Source: Ceratothoa steindachneri (lineage: Eukaryota; Arthropoda; Malacostraca; Isopoda; Cymothoidae). Taken from it: a DNA stretch of 64,000 bases. Shown piece after piece: positions 11,877 to 21,130 of this stretch. Under the pieces are notes generated by a model that saw nothing but the letters and a program-made list of their open reading frames with translations, was not told the DNA's origin and did not search any database. Numbering within the stretch: the stretch's first letter is position 1; every line of letters begins with the position of its first letter. The stretch lies in the NCBI GenBank assembly GCA_963969495.1, contig OZ018321.1, positions 71,331,286 through 71,395,285 on the forward strand, given 5' to 3'. The position numbers were made by a program, and so were the translations under genes.

Positions 11877-12235
11877 AAAAAAACAGCTTTGTCGCCCCCC
11901 ACCCCAATTTATTGGACACCACGTGCAATTGTATTCCGTCATGGACAACGTCACTTTTTGTTGAAACATTCGTGAATTTTCGACTTCTGAGCGCAATAGG
12001 GAAATATTCCCCAGTCCAGTGAACTCGTCCCCAGCCCCCCCCCCCGCCTTCCCCATCCCCTCCGCCTTCCTTGTGACGAGGGGAGAAAAAACCACGGTTT
12101 CTTGCACCTTGCTGCTAAATGATGAATAGACTCCACCTCCGAATTAAGATGTCTGGAGCTTGTGACTTCTTTCTCCAAACTCTCCCTTCCTCCCTCATAA
12201 TCGGGCCTATAAAATACTCGGGTTTTGCTGAAGTT
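11877..12235 (+). repeat. LTR-like repeat R, copy 1, with TATA box
   Basis: Direct homologue of 17790-18086. Shared landmarks are AATTTATTG, CATGGACAACGTCAC, CTTCTGAG and GTCTGGAGCTTG, ending at a TATA-like box (TATAAAATACTCGGG here, ACAAATACTCGGG in copy 2). Poly-C runs interrupt both copies. The promoter-like end suggests the U3 part of a retrotransposon LTR, possibly that of gypsy-2, which lies between the two copies. Terminal TG/CA ends were not located. Confidence 0.55.
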
Positions 12236-13011
12236 CTAGGAGCCCAGCACGCACGTGAAGGCCACCTCCATCGCCTCGTCAAGTCCCGTGAACTTCATCA
12301 GATGTCAGACTTTCTCCGTCGTGATTCTACCCCAGTCAATTGGTAGCTTCTCTGATCGGCAAACCTTTGAATTTGCGCAACAGTCTCCCTTTGTTTAATC
12401 AAACCAAAGAAAATCCCCATCGATCACCTTTGAGGAAAAGAAGTTTCCTCTTCCAATGAAATTACGAGAATTCCCATATTTCCCGTCGAACGTCATCTTT
12501 GAAGACTGGCTATCTTCATCGGAAGGTTGGTTCGGATCGTGCCCCACTTTCTTCATCAGATCGATCCCACTCGCCTCATTGCTAGAATTACCTTCCTCGA
12601 AGTCAGCGACCCGTAAGACTCAAACCTCCTCCATTATTAGTAATGTCAAGTAACCCCTTTTGATCTGAGCCTAGTAACATTAATCAATTAATTCTATTTG
12701 AGAATCACTCCTCATAATCATTATCAAGACACTATTTCAATTTAAATAATTCCTTTTTGCCTCTTATTATTCTGATTTTGATCTTTGTAAAAAAATTATA
12801 TTTCTGTTGTTTTATCTTTAACTAACCTTGAACGATACTCTCGGCCTATTTAAGTAAATTTCGCCTTCTATTTATGCACTCTGTTTGATTATTAAGGATT
12901 TGAAACCCAACTCCTCAAGTTTGACCTCATAGTCAGTAAGTGATAAGTCATCCCCCACGTAATATAGGAGTAGTGTATGGTATAGAGTGGTGTACCACGA
13001 CATATATTATA
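12236..13011. other. No gene; possible remainder of an LTR
   Basis: More GC-balanced than its surroundings up to about 12650, then AT-rich. If repeat R copy 1 is a U3 region, this would be R and U5, but I found no second copy to confirm it. Confidence 0.35.
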
Positions 13012-14739
13012 ACGGGTGTCCCCAAAAAAATTTAACCGTAATTTGAATTAGTATGACTCAAAAACAATTAGAGATTTGGGGGTCCTGCAAAAGGTGTTTT
13101 ATGATATTGATACACTAATGGGTTAAGTGGAGGCTATAAAAAATACGTTTGCGCAACGAAGTAAAATAATAAAACGAAGCTTAGGAAGGCTAGGCCACCG
13201 TGCACTTTCAAGAGAAGCGTAGGGAGCCTAGGTAGCCTATGTCACTGTGCAATTCTTCAAGCAAAGCCTAGGCCATTTTACAGTGGTTTTTCAGCCACTC
13301 TGTAGTATACTCTCGTTATTATTGCGTACTAAGCAAAGCAAAGCGTGTCTGTGTAAAAGTTTACTTGCATAGTTAACAAAAGATAAACGCGTTTTTGTAG
13401 TCACAAACTTTATTAAGACTGGCAGTATTAGACAAGTATAAGATTTATTTGAACAACGTTTTCCAGGTAGGCACCCACCAAGCAAGCCCACAATTTGGAA
13501 AAATGTTCGCAAATACCAACGTGCGCTCTGGAAAGGCCTCATGCCTTGAAGAGCGCATTAAACAAGAATATTATTATTATTATTATTATTATTAATATTC
13601 GGGTTGTATGAGAACCATAAGAACAAGAGAAAATATCGAAAATATTCAGATGACACTTTTTCAAAATCCACATTTATCATCCAGAAAGAATGGGTTACAA
13701 TTGTCAAAGTTATCAATTAACCGCATTATTAAACATGACTTAAAATGGCATCCCTATAAGATTCCTGCAAGACACTAGCTTCTTGAAACTGATTTTCGTT
13801 GTCGTAGACATTTGGTCAAATGGCTTCTCCATAAACCTGCTCGTTTCTTGGAAAACATTGTGATTGGTGACGAGGCAGCCTTTTTCACGAGTGGAAAGGT
13901 AAATAGCCATAACATTCGGCAGTATGCGCCGCTGAACCTCCCCATCCCCCAGCATTCAACTTTGAAACTCGTATTTGTCAGCAGAAAGTGTCTCTGTGGA
14001 TCTGAATATGCGGGAATGGCTTTCTTGTCAGCCCATTGTTTTACGAGAAGGCCTTCGCCAGATTTAAGGCAATCAATTCAATAGACTTTGGTAGATTCAT
14101 GACGGTGCACCAGCTCATAGACAGCTTGATGTAAAAACAAAACTAAGAGAAACGTTTGACCACCGCATTGTCGCGCTAAATCATGCAATTTAATGCCTCC
14201 CAAGATCCCCTGACCTAACACCGTGCGTTTATTTCTTATGGGAATATCTAAAGAATAAAGTGTATTCTACTCCACCAAAAAGCATCAACCAGAGTAGAGA
14301 TAGTATCACACGTGAAGTCAATAGACTTAAGGAAACTCACAAGTTAATCAAAAGAGTTGTTTAATCAATGCGATCAAAGGCGCAACTGTGCTTGGAAAGA
14401 AATGGAGGACATGTGGAAGGATACGTTGCTTGAAAATCAAAAAACGAATTTGCATTACTCATATGAAGAGGTGTTTTTGTTAAAAATGGATTTAAATATA
14501 TTTGTTGATTTTAAACTTCGAAGTTTCATTATTTTACTTCCTTGCGCAAACACAATTTTGATAGACTCGACTAAATCCATTAGTGTATCAATATTTTAAT
14601 AGGGAATTTAATAAAATTTACAGAATCGACAGATAAATAGTTGATAAATTTGATTCGTTTTGCAGAACTCAAAAATCTCTAATAAGGTTTTGAGCTATAT
14701 TAATTCAAATTACGGTTAACTTTTTTCTGGGACACCTTG
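13012..14739 (+). mobile_element. Tc1/mariner element with both terminal repeats
   Basis: The inverted ends are about 65 bp long. The left end starts ACGGGTGTCCC with TTAACCGTAATTTGAATTA inside. The right end, read inward, starts ACAAGGTGTCCCAGAAAAAA with the same TTAACCGTAATTTGAATTA. AT-rich TATA sequence flanks both sides, consistent with TA insertion. The body is 1.73 kb, with a transposase pseudogene and an (ATT)n microsatellite at about 13568-13597 inside the coding part. Confidence 0.85.
13390..14440 (+). pseudogene. Tc1/mariner transposase (degraded)
   Basis: Readable blocks in order: TNFIKTGSIRQV and FPGRHPPSKPTIWKNVRKY (N-terminal DNA-binding region), RTRENIENIQMTLFQNPHLS and LQLSKLSINRIIKHDLKWHP (second helix-turn-helix), then LLHKPARFLENIVIGDEAAF with the first catalytic Asp in IGDEAAFF, and finally AQLCLERNGGHVEGY at the C-terminus. 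This is the invertebrate family with 'VIGDEAAFFMNGKVN..' and 'C.ERNGGHVE' hallmarks, whose ends start with GGTGTCCCA. Several frameshifts and stops are present, and the microsatellite disrupts the linker. Inactive. Confidence 0.8.
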
Positions 14740-14753
14740 TATATATACATATA

Positions 14754-15047
14754 CGAGGGTCGGTCAATAAGTTTTGCGAATCAGTAGGGCAGAACAGAGG
14801 AAAGGGGATGACTGTTTGTGGGGGGTGTTAGGACAAGTTATGACAAGTCAGGACCTGCAACCGCACGCTCCTGCCTCGTCTATTTAAGAAGCAGTAGCTG
14901 ATCGCAGATCGTCAGTCGCAAATTTTTCAACAATGTAGATGGTTGAACACTGCGCAGTCATCAAATTTTTGACCAAGGAAGGCAAGAATACAAAAGAGAT
15001 CCATGAACGCATGGTGGCAGTGTACACTGACACCGCCCCTTCCTCTT
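14754..15047 (+). mobile_element. Mariner 5' end, truncated by gypsy-2
   Basis: TA is followed by CGAGGGTCGGTCAATAAGTT, a classical mariner terminal repeat. After a leader of about 170 bp the translation from 14939 reads MVEHCAVIKFLTKEGKNTKE and then IHERMVAVYTDTAPSS, a mariner-type N-terminal helix-turn-helix. It is a third mariner-like family in this window. Homology stops at about 15047, where gypsy gag sequence begins, so the gypsy fragment either inserted here or was joined by deletion. A stop codon precedes the chosen Met. Confidence 0.7.
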
Positions 15048-15051
15048 TCGG

Positions 15052-15515
15052 AACCAAGAGACATTAAGCCCATAATTCCCAATCCCCCCACGGCTTTATT
15101 TCCCAGAAGGCAGATAATCTGTTTTTTTGTGCGAATAGAAGGTTACGTACGCACGAATTGTCCTCAAAATTCCAAATTTAGCAGCGTGTTCTCCCATCAG
15201 GTACATCATGTTAGTGCCGCTCCTGCTCCTCCCTTGTCTCTTCAAGATACGACTACGTTTCTCTGGTCGAAAAACAACTCCGGTGACCAAGTAAATTTTT
15301 TCTTTAATAAAAGCTCCTCCGGGGGTTTGAAATTTGAAAACGGAGCCGTGAACGGATGCTGTGTGTCATCCCTTGTACGTGACACTGGATGCAAATGCAT
15401 CGTGGTATTCAATAATTTACTTCCCCCAGTCGGTCCTGACCATCAAAAGTTTGCTGTGGTCCATGATTACCTTGGACGAGCGAATCGTTTTCATATTAGA
15501 AAATGCTACATCTAA
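15052..15515 (+). pseudogene. gypsy-2 gag C-terminus and protease
   Basis: TALFPRRQIICFFVRIEGYV continuing to NCPQNSKF is the counterpart of the intact CX2CX4HX4C knuckle of gypsy-1, but here the second Cys and the His are lost. The protease follows, with the active-site triad in SLVRDTGCKCIVVF. The domain would release the capsid and pol enzymes. The stretch from 15052 to 15515 is open. Downstream the frame is broken but still matches gypsy-1, with APIKFCSLIIGQSPQV shared. Confidence 0.8.
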
Positions 15516-15737
15516 TGTGAGTATTTGACTGGTTTGGTCGAAGTGGTAGCAGCCCCAATCAAGTTTTGCTCTTTAATTATTGGCCAGAGCCCACAGGTTA
15601 CAAGTAACCTGGTAGCACAAACCATTGTAACCCGTGACCAGGCCGCCAAGGCTTCTTAGGAACCAGTTCCTTTAGAAAACCCCGTCGATCCAGAGATGGA
15701 GCCCTTCCGGAACGAGGATTTTGCCAGCGCCTAAAAG

Positions 15738-16640
15738 GTGTACGCAACTCTCCTCCCCCTTATGGAGAAAGACAAGGATCAGGAGCAAGAGTCTTCCCGT
15801 TGTGGAAAAATCATCTCACACCTTGTCAAGGATGAGCTGTTACATCGTCGTAAATGTTCCGACGGAACCGAACCTGAAACACACTCCTTGTGTGTTCCCC
15901 GCTCTCACGTCCCCCAAGTCCTGCAGATTTCTAACGATAGTTTATTTCCCGGTCATTTTAGTCATAACAAAAACGCTCAGATAGTTTTTAAGTATTCTTA
16001 TTGGCCGGGTGCAGCCAGAGAAATTGCAAAGTACTGCAAATCATGCGATGCCTGCCAAAGGACATCAGCAAAAGAGCGCGTCAAGCCAGCCCCTCTTCAG
16101 TTAAGGCCAATCATCTCGGAACCTTTTTCTCGTGTGGCCATTGATTTTTTGCCCTATTCACTCCTCCCGTCTAGTAAAGGACACAGTTACGTCCTCATTT
16201 TGGTAAACTTCGCTACCCATTTTCCTGAGAAAGTTTCCCTTAAGCGCATTGATAGCATTTTGTACGCTGAAGCCCTCATTTCCACTTTTTTCTTGGGCAC
16301 GAATTCCTAAAGAGGTATTGTCGAATTGAGGAAGACAATTTACCTCTTAGGTTATAGGGTATGTCGGCAAGTTCCTCATGGTAAAACCTCTGTTTACCAC
16401 CTCATACCACCCAGCCGCAAACAGAAGGAAGAAGTTTTAAGCCTGAGGAGGAGGTGCCGTTGCTACTTCCCACGGAGATTAACAAACTTCTGAGCCAGTG
16501 GAGGGCCCCCTTTTCCGTTTTAGAGGTACAATGACCAGTTGATTACTTAATTAGAACCCCCTCAGGAGATAAAGTTTTCCACATCAATAAGTTGAAAAAA
16601 TATCACCGCCGTGCTTGTACCAACAATATTGTAGCCCTCG
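15738..16640 (+). pseudogene. gypsy-2 integrase, upstream of reverse transcriptase
   Basis: The zinc-binding domain reads GHFSHNKNAQ ... YCKSCDACQRT (H-X3-H and C-X2-C). The core has the first catalytic Asp in RVAIDFLPYS. The second catalytic Asp appears as Asn in EVLSN (stop) GRQFTS, and the third motif is degraded (YHPAANRR). The C-terminal domain reads LLLPTEINKLLSQWRAPFSV and then VFHINKLKKYHRRA. The last block is characteristic of Gmr1-like integrases and runs straight into the reverse transcriptase leader. The frame is open from 15738 to 16307, then has several stops. Confidence 0.85.
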
Positions 16641-17130
16641 ATGAAGGGTGCCCCTTGGAAGCGGTGTATCCCGCTGACCCACTCAATGTCATGCAAGTAG
16701 TATGCATTGAACAAGATGGTGATTACCTTATCCCATCTTTACCTGGACCATCGGAATCATCATCCCCCATGCTGGATGTCTCCTCCAGGCTAGCGCCTCT
16801 TCAAAAATGTCAGCTACAGCAATTGCTAAATGGATTTGAAGATGTCATCTCCAAGACCCCCGGTTGATCCAATTAATTTCAGCATAACATCGTCCCTACT
16901 ACTCAAGAGCCTGTTCGCTCGAAAAATCAGATGGGCCTCCAGGACAAAAAGGTCAGAGCCATAATCGAGATGCCCCTTCCCCGCACGAAGAAACAGTTGA
17001 GGTCATTCATGAGTTCGGCCTCATTTTACCGTAGATTTATCCCTAACTTTATCCCCAGATCCCCTTTCATGGAATCCCAAAGCTACTGCCAGGTTCCAGC
17101 AGCTCAAGGACAAGCTAGCATCCCCCCCCT
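16640..17130 (+). pseudogene. gypsy-2 reverse transcriptase leader and connection; palm deleted
   Basis: The leader (LNVMQVVCIEQDGDYLIPSL ... LAPLQKCQLQQLLNGFEDVI) matches the start of the gypsy-1 RT frame. After a stop at about 16865 the sequence jumps to KVRAIIEMPLPRTKKQLRSF and ASFYRRFIPNF, the thumb/connection region. Relative to gypsy-1, roughly 200 codons including both catalytic motifs are absent. The joint lies at about 16915-16945, just after EPVRSK, which gypsy-1 also has. Confidence 0.8.
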
Positions 17131-17133
17131 ATT

Positions 17134-17455
17134 TTGAGTCTCCCTAATCCCTCTAAACCTTTCGGCATCCGGACAGATGAGGGTGACGAAGGAATTGGAT
17201 GTGAGCTGCTTCAATACTCCGACGAAGCTGAAAGCCACCCGGCGGCTTACGCGAGCCGAAAGTTACTGCCCCGTGAACGCAATTACTCGGTAATAGAACG
17301 AGAAGCGTTAGCTATAGTATTGAGAATTTATTGTCGAAACGGACCATCGCCCTCTTTCGTACCTCCGAAACACTAAGAGCCAGAACGGACGTATAATGCG
17401 ATGGTTTTTGATACTCCAACAATATCAGTTTAAATTTGATATATACGTGGCACCC
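17134..17455 (+). pseudogene. gypsy-2 RNase H
   Basis: FGIRTDEGDEGIGCELLQYS contains the first catalytic Asp; YSVIEREALAIV contains the Glu; after a frameshift, VETDHRPLSYL carries the second Asp. RIMRWFLILQQYQFKFDIYV follows and then decays before the usual final Asp motif. RNase H removes the RNA strand during cDNA synthesis. It matches gypsy-1 RNase H closely. Confidence 0.8.
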
Positions 17456-17480
17456 GGTTTACAGGTTTGTAAACCCGTAA

Positions 17481-17789
17481 GCTAATCACGTATATATTAT
17501 TTTTCTTTTTTTTACTCTGTACATATATCTATGGTCCCTGTTGATACTTATTTAATATAGTGGGGATTTTTTGTGTTGTTGATGTTCCACTACCCTTTTA
17601 GACAAAGTTATAATTTTGTAAGCATGTCGAATACAGGTAACGTCCCCGTTCTTCGTTTTATCAGGCTGACGCCATAATAATAATTACTCCTATCCAAATT
17701 TGCGATGTCCCTTGTTCTTCCCTCTCTCTCAGAAAAGTTCCATCGTATGAAAGAGAGGAGTATAAATAACAAACTTTCCTCCCCCCCCC
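17481..17789. other. gypsy-2 3' region, no gene
   Basis: AT-rich to about 17600, then mixed, ending in a run of C (17771-17787). A purine stretch GTGGGGA at about 17562 could be a polypurine tract, but no LTR start was confirmed. Confidence 0.3.
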
Positions 17790-18086
17790 CCCCCCCCACT
17801 CAATTTATTGCAGACCATGTGCCATTGTATCCTGCCATGGACAACGTCACTTCCTGTTCAAACATTCGCAATTTTTTGACTTCTGAGTGCATTGGGGAAA
17901 TATTCCCTAATACTGCAAACTCAGCCCAAGCCTCCCCCCCCCCCCACCGGTGACGAGGCGAGGAAGAGCCGCTGTTTCTGGCACCTTGCTCCTAAATGAC
18001 GAATCGATTCCGCCTCTGGATTAAGACGTCTGGAGCTTGGGACTCTCTTCTCCCTCAGAATTTGGCATACAAATACTCGGGATATA
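17790..18086 (+). repeat. LTR-like repeat R, copy 2
   Basis: Direct homologue of 11877-12235 in the same orientation, ending at ACAAATACTCGGG, the equivalent of the TATA box in copy 1. Homology stops abruptly where the solo LTR at 18089 starts, so that LTR probably inserted into it. Another poly-C run lies at about 17936-17946. Confidence 0.55.
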
Positions 18087-18088
18087 TA

Positions 18089-19343
18089 TGTTGACCCCGG
18101 TTATTGATAACTATCCATGTCTCTCTCATTGTATTATTACTATTATTATTTTTTTATGTTGTTCTGTAATAGGAATACCGATCACTTACCCGGTCCCATT
18201 ATTTTGACTTATTTTTTTGCAGAGTACCCTGTGCCATCTCTTTTGTTTTTGTGCCTCTATTGGAAATTTAGCCGTGTAATTACCCTATATTAGTCTGATG
18301 TCACTTCCTTCGGAAGCTCCATCTTGGGAAGGAAGAAGATGTCTGAGAGAGAAGGTTACGCCCTCTTCCCTACAACTCAACGTCTACTCGTGGCGCCTGA
18401 TAAAGATACACCTGCATACCTAGACGGCCACAAGGGAGCAGCGAGAAGTTTGCGCGGTCAGATGACCCTGGTTGGGTTCTCTTTATTACCCAGTCACATC
18501 GCCTGATCAGCGCTAAACCTATGGTCTCGGTGACTTTCGCCCGACGCTGTCATACTCTCCGCGAATCTCCGCCCCCCCTCCCTCCATAGCGCGCCAAGTC
18601 AAATGAGACCCCTGTCATCCTTTGGGGGCCTTCGGCGACCCGCTTCCGTCGAGGCAGTATAAATTAGTACCATACAGCCCTGTTTTGGTTAGCAGCCACG
18701 TACAGTTTCGTACGCCCTGCCCCGCCTCCCAATGTCTCCCATCTACAACCGTTACGCGTTACCTCTCTACCTGACCTGGCCCGTACCTATGTCCATAGTT
18801 CCCACTCGACAGACGATAGACACGGACAGGCATCTATCACTCGGGTATCGACTTCGTTCTCGTCTGGAGTACTCCATCGTTCATTTCTCAGCGAGGTTGA
18901 AGAAGAAGGAACTTTGCAGCGTCTCGTTTACTCGTCGTATCCAAAGCCTCCTGTTAATTAGTCTTCACGTGAGTCCCCCCCGTCATTTGCACTCCCGCCT
19001 TTCCCTGGAAGCAATCACCGTGCATCTTTTCTCGGACTCACGTCCCCCTTGAGTCATTTTTACCCCCTCCCCTCCCCCATTTGGTGCCCCAAGTCTCATA
19101 TTATTTATTGTCATTTATTTACTTTTGCTAATAATATTTTCTTCGTATATAGTAAAATTATTTTTCTACAATCAATTTCTCTAAACCCAGAACCTGAAAG
19201 AATAGAATATTTAGGCCAACCGCACTCGTTTTTGATTATTTAACCCTCGCACAGGGATCTCTATCCCACTTTCTGGCGTGCTCCTTTCGGCGCGTCACTG
19301 CAGAGTCAATCCTCGGCTAGCATCAACGTTCGAATCTACGACA
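18089..19343 (+). mobile_element. Probable solo LTR (LTR-3)
   Basis: Begins TGTTGACCCCGG and ends TCTACGACA. The start resembles LTR-4 (TGTCGGACCCCGG), and the last bases match the TACGACA end of gypsy-1 and LTR-5. About 1.25 kb, close to the 1.3 kb of the others. GC-rich middle with TATAAATTA at 18658-18666. No matching target duplication (ATATA and ACTTG), so the exact start is uncertain. Short open frames inside look like chance in GC-rich DNA. Confidence 0.5.
18658..18666 (+). promoter_or_regulatory. TATA box in LTR-3
   Basis: TATAAATTA within GC-rich sequence, followed by TACCATACAG and TTCGTACG about 40-50 bp downstream. It is a plausible pol II core promoter of the LTR. Confidence 0.4.
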
Positions 19344-20264
19344 ACTTGCCTGTTGAAGTTGTTAACTATTGGTCTATGTACTATTCATTCCATTATATAT
19401 AGACATATGGCAATATATTAAACTCAAAGATAGCACCAATATCTACCGTTCAGAACTATTGGTCTCGACCTACATGGAGGTTAGTAACAGGTCCTAAATT
19501 TAGTTCTGTATCGGGGATCTCTCGAGCGTAAAAGATTTTCTCGCAAAATTGGTGGTTCCTCTCGTTGATCTCACAATATAGTTGTCATAGGTGTCTCTTA
19601 AATAGAGTCAGAGCTGCTATTAAGAGAGGAAATGGCAGATATTCTTTTCATTTAAAGAAGCGGGATCAAGGATTTATTTCAAGACATTAAGTGAATGCCA
19701 AAGTTTTGTTGAAAGACTTTCAAAGCTTTCAGTAATAAAGCCTCTTATCAGATATTTTGATTCCAATAGCAGGAAAAGGTAAATTACACTGTCCAACAAA
19801 TTTGAACTTTTCTTTAATCATCAGACACCTGAGCAAACTTCTCTCATGGTATTTTTCTCACTGATTTCAAATCTGACTCTATTTTTACTTTAGCGAATCA
19901 GGTTTTCTAGATATGCAAAAATGCAATATTACCGCCATCGCTGATAGAATGTATCGTTTTACTCTGATTTCTTTGCTGAAACTGGTGATATATGGTTGCA
20001 TAGTGCCATTGCTAGAAAAAATTACCTTCTGTATATCTCCATGTGCATTGAGAAGTTGAACTGAAACAAAATGATGCATTTAACATATAGAAACTCTAAG
20101 ATTTATCATTCTCTTTAGGCGTAAACTTATGATAAAGATAAATAGCCATGTTTTCTTTATTCCACAAGCATCATAAATTTAATGTTACTTATATTGCATG
20201 TATAAGAATGGTAAACAATGATTGAAGGGCTAATAAGTCAAAACTCGAATTCATAAGCGTTGTG
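19344..20264. other. No recognisable gene
   Basis: AT-rich. Nothing recognised except the border with family copy C. Confidence 0.45.
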
Positions 20265-21130
20265 CATGCGAATTGCGTTTGAATTTTTTTCTCAGGATTA
20301 TCACGATAAAACATCCAACAATGATCTGCCATCATTCTCTCATTCCAAAATCTTCGATAGTGAGTTTCCTGATGAAAACGTTCACCTTTCTCGTCACTTA
20401 CGGCTCCAAGATTTACTCAGCAAAAGTCTAGGTGCGAATACAGAAAATGGATTTTAAGTGACATACGGCATACCATTTCTTTATAAGATTGAACAAGATT
20501 TTCTCCGCCAAGTCTGTATGCAGGTGACTTGTTGATGCCCAGTAAGTTTGCACATAACCACTTGAAGGATAGCCATGCATTTAGTTCAATAGGAGTGAGG
20601 GTCTTCTCGAAGTAAGGGTCTGCTAAAACCTCCCTGATTTGTGATTCCAGTAAATATTCATATTCAACATCCGGAGCTAATATGCATCCACCTTCAGTAC
20701 TGCTATCATCACTGATATCATTAGGTAGGAGGCCATCATCAGGTGAAACTGGAATTGGCAAAGATACATCATCTGTAACTGGTCTGCACGCCGAATCCAT
20801 GGTTAGATAAATAATTTGGTGCTTTTTCTTTGCAGGAAATCATTTTGTGGTCACACTGCAGAAATAGTAATCTTCGAGATGATCTCTGGGCTCTCTCCAT
20901 ATCATAGGGACAGCGAAGGTCATTAGAGATTTATTTTTGATAATATAGTCACGTAATCCATTAAAGCATGAGGTATAAATTTGGTGTGGTGCTCATGCTT
21001 TATCTTGGTCACCCAGAAGGCAACCGAAGTAGAATTTCATAGCAGAATTTATCTGGGTGATATTTTCACTCTCAAGGCATTGTTACTACTTTGTGGAAAT
21101 ATTTGGAAACCTCTTATGATCAACGCAGAA
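20265..21130 (-). pseudogene. Uncharacterised transposon-like protein family, copy C
   Basis: Minus strand. The N-terminal part reads FYFGCLLGDQDKA (stop) APHQ, then LMTFAVPMIWREPRDHLEDY and YFCSV. It continues in an open 127-codon frame (20417-20800), ending CRMSLKIHFLYSHLDF. After a frameshift it resumes with ENLGAVSDEKGERFHQETHY and MMADHCWMFYRDNP. The hallmarks agree with copies A and B, but the sequence is clearly a different subfamily. The central third of the protein, including the IKLGLMKQF block, is absent. N and C parts are joined in frame near LLESQIREVLADPYFE. Confidence 0.65.

Larger units (their letters stand above)
15048..17480 (+). mobile_element. Degraded Ty3/gypsy element, Gmr1-like (gypsy-2)
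   Basis: The parts in order are the gag end with a damaged zinc knuckle, protease, integrase, a short piece of reverse transcriptase, and RNase H. It aligns in protein with gypsy-1 on both sides of the integrase block, so the order is original and not a chimera. The gag N-terminal half and the reverse transcriptase palm are missing. Own LTRs are uncertain; repeat R on each side (11877 and 17790) is a candidate. The left border abuts a mariner fragment. Confidence 0.8.

Noticed and set aside
18732..19052. 106-codon frame in GC-rich DNA
   Set aside because: Inside probable LTR-3. No motif; open because the DNA is locally GC-rich.
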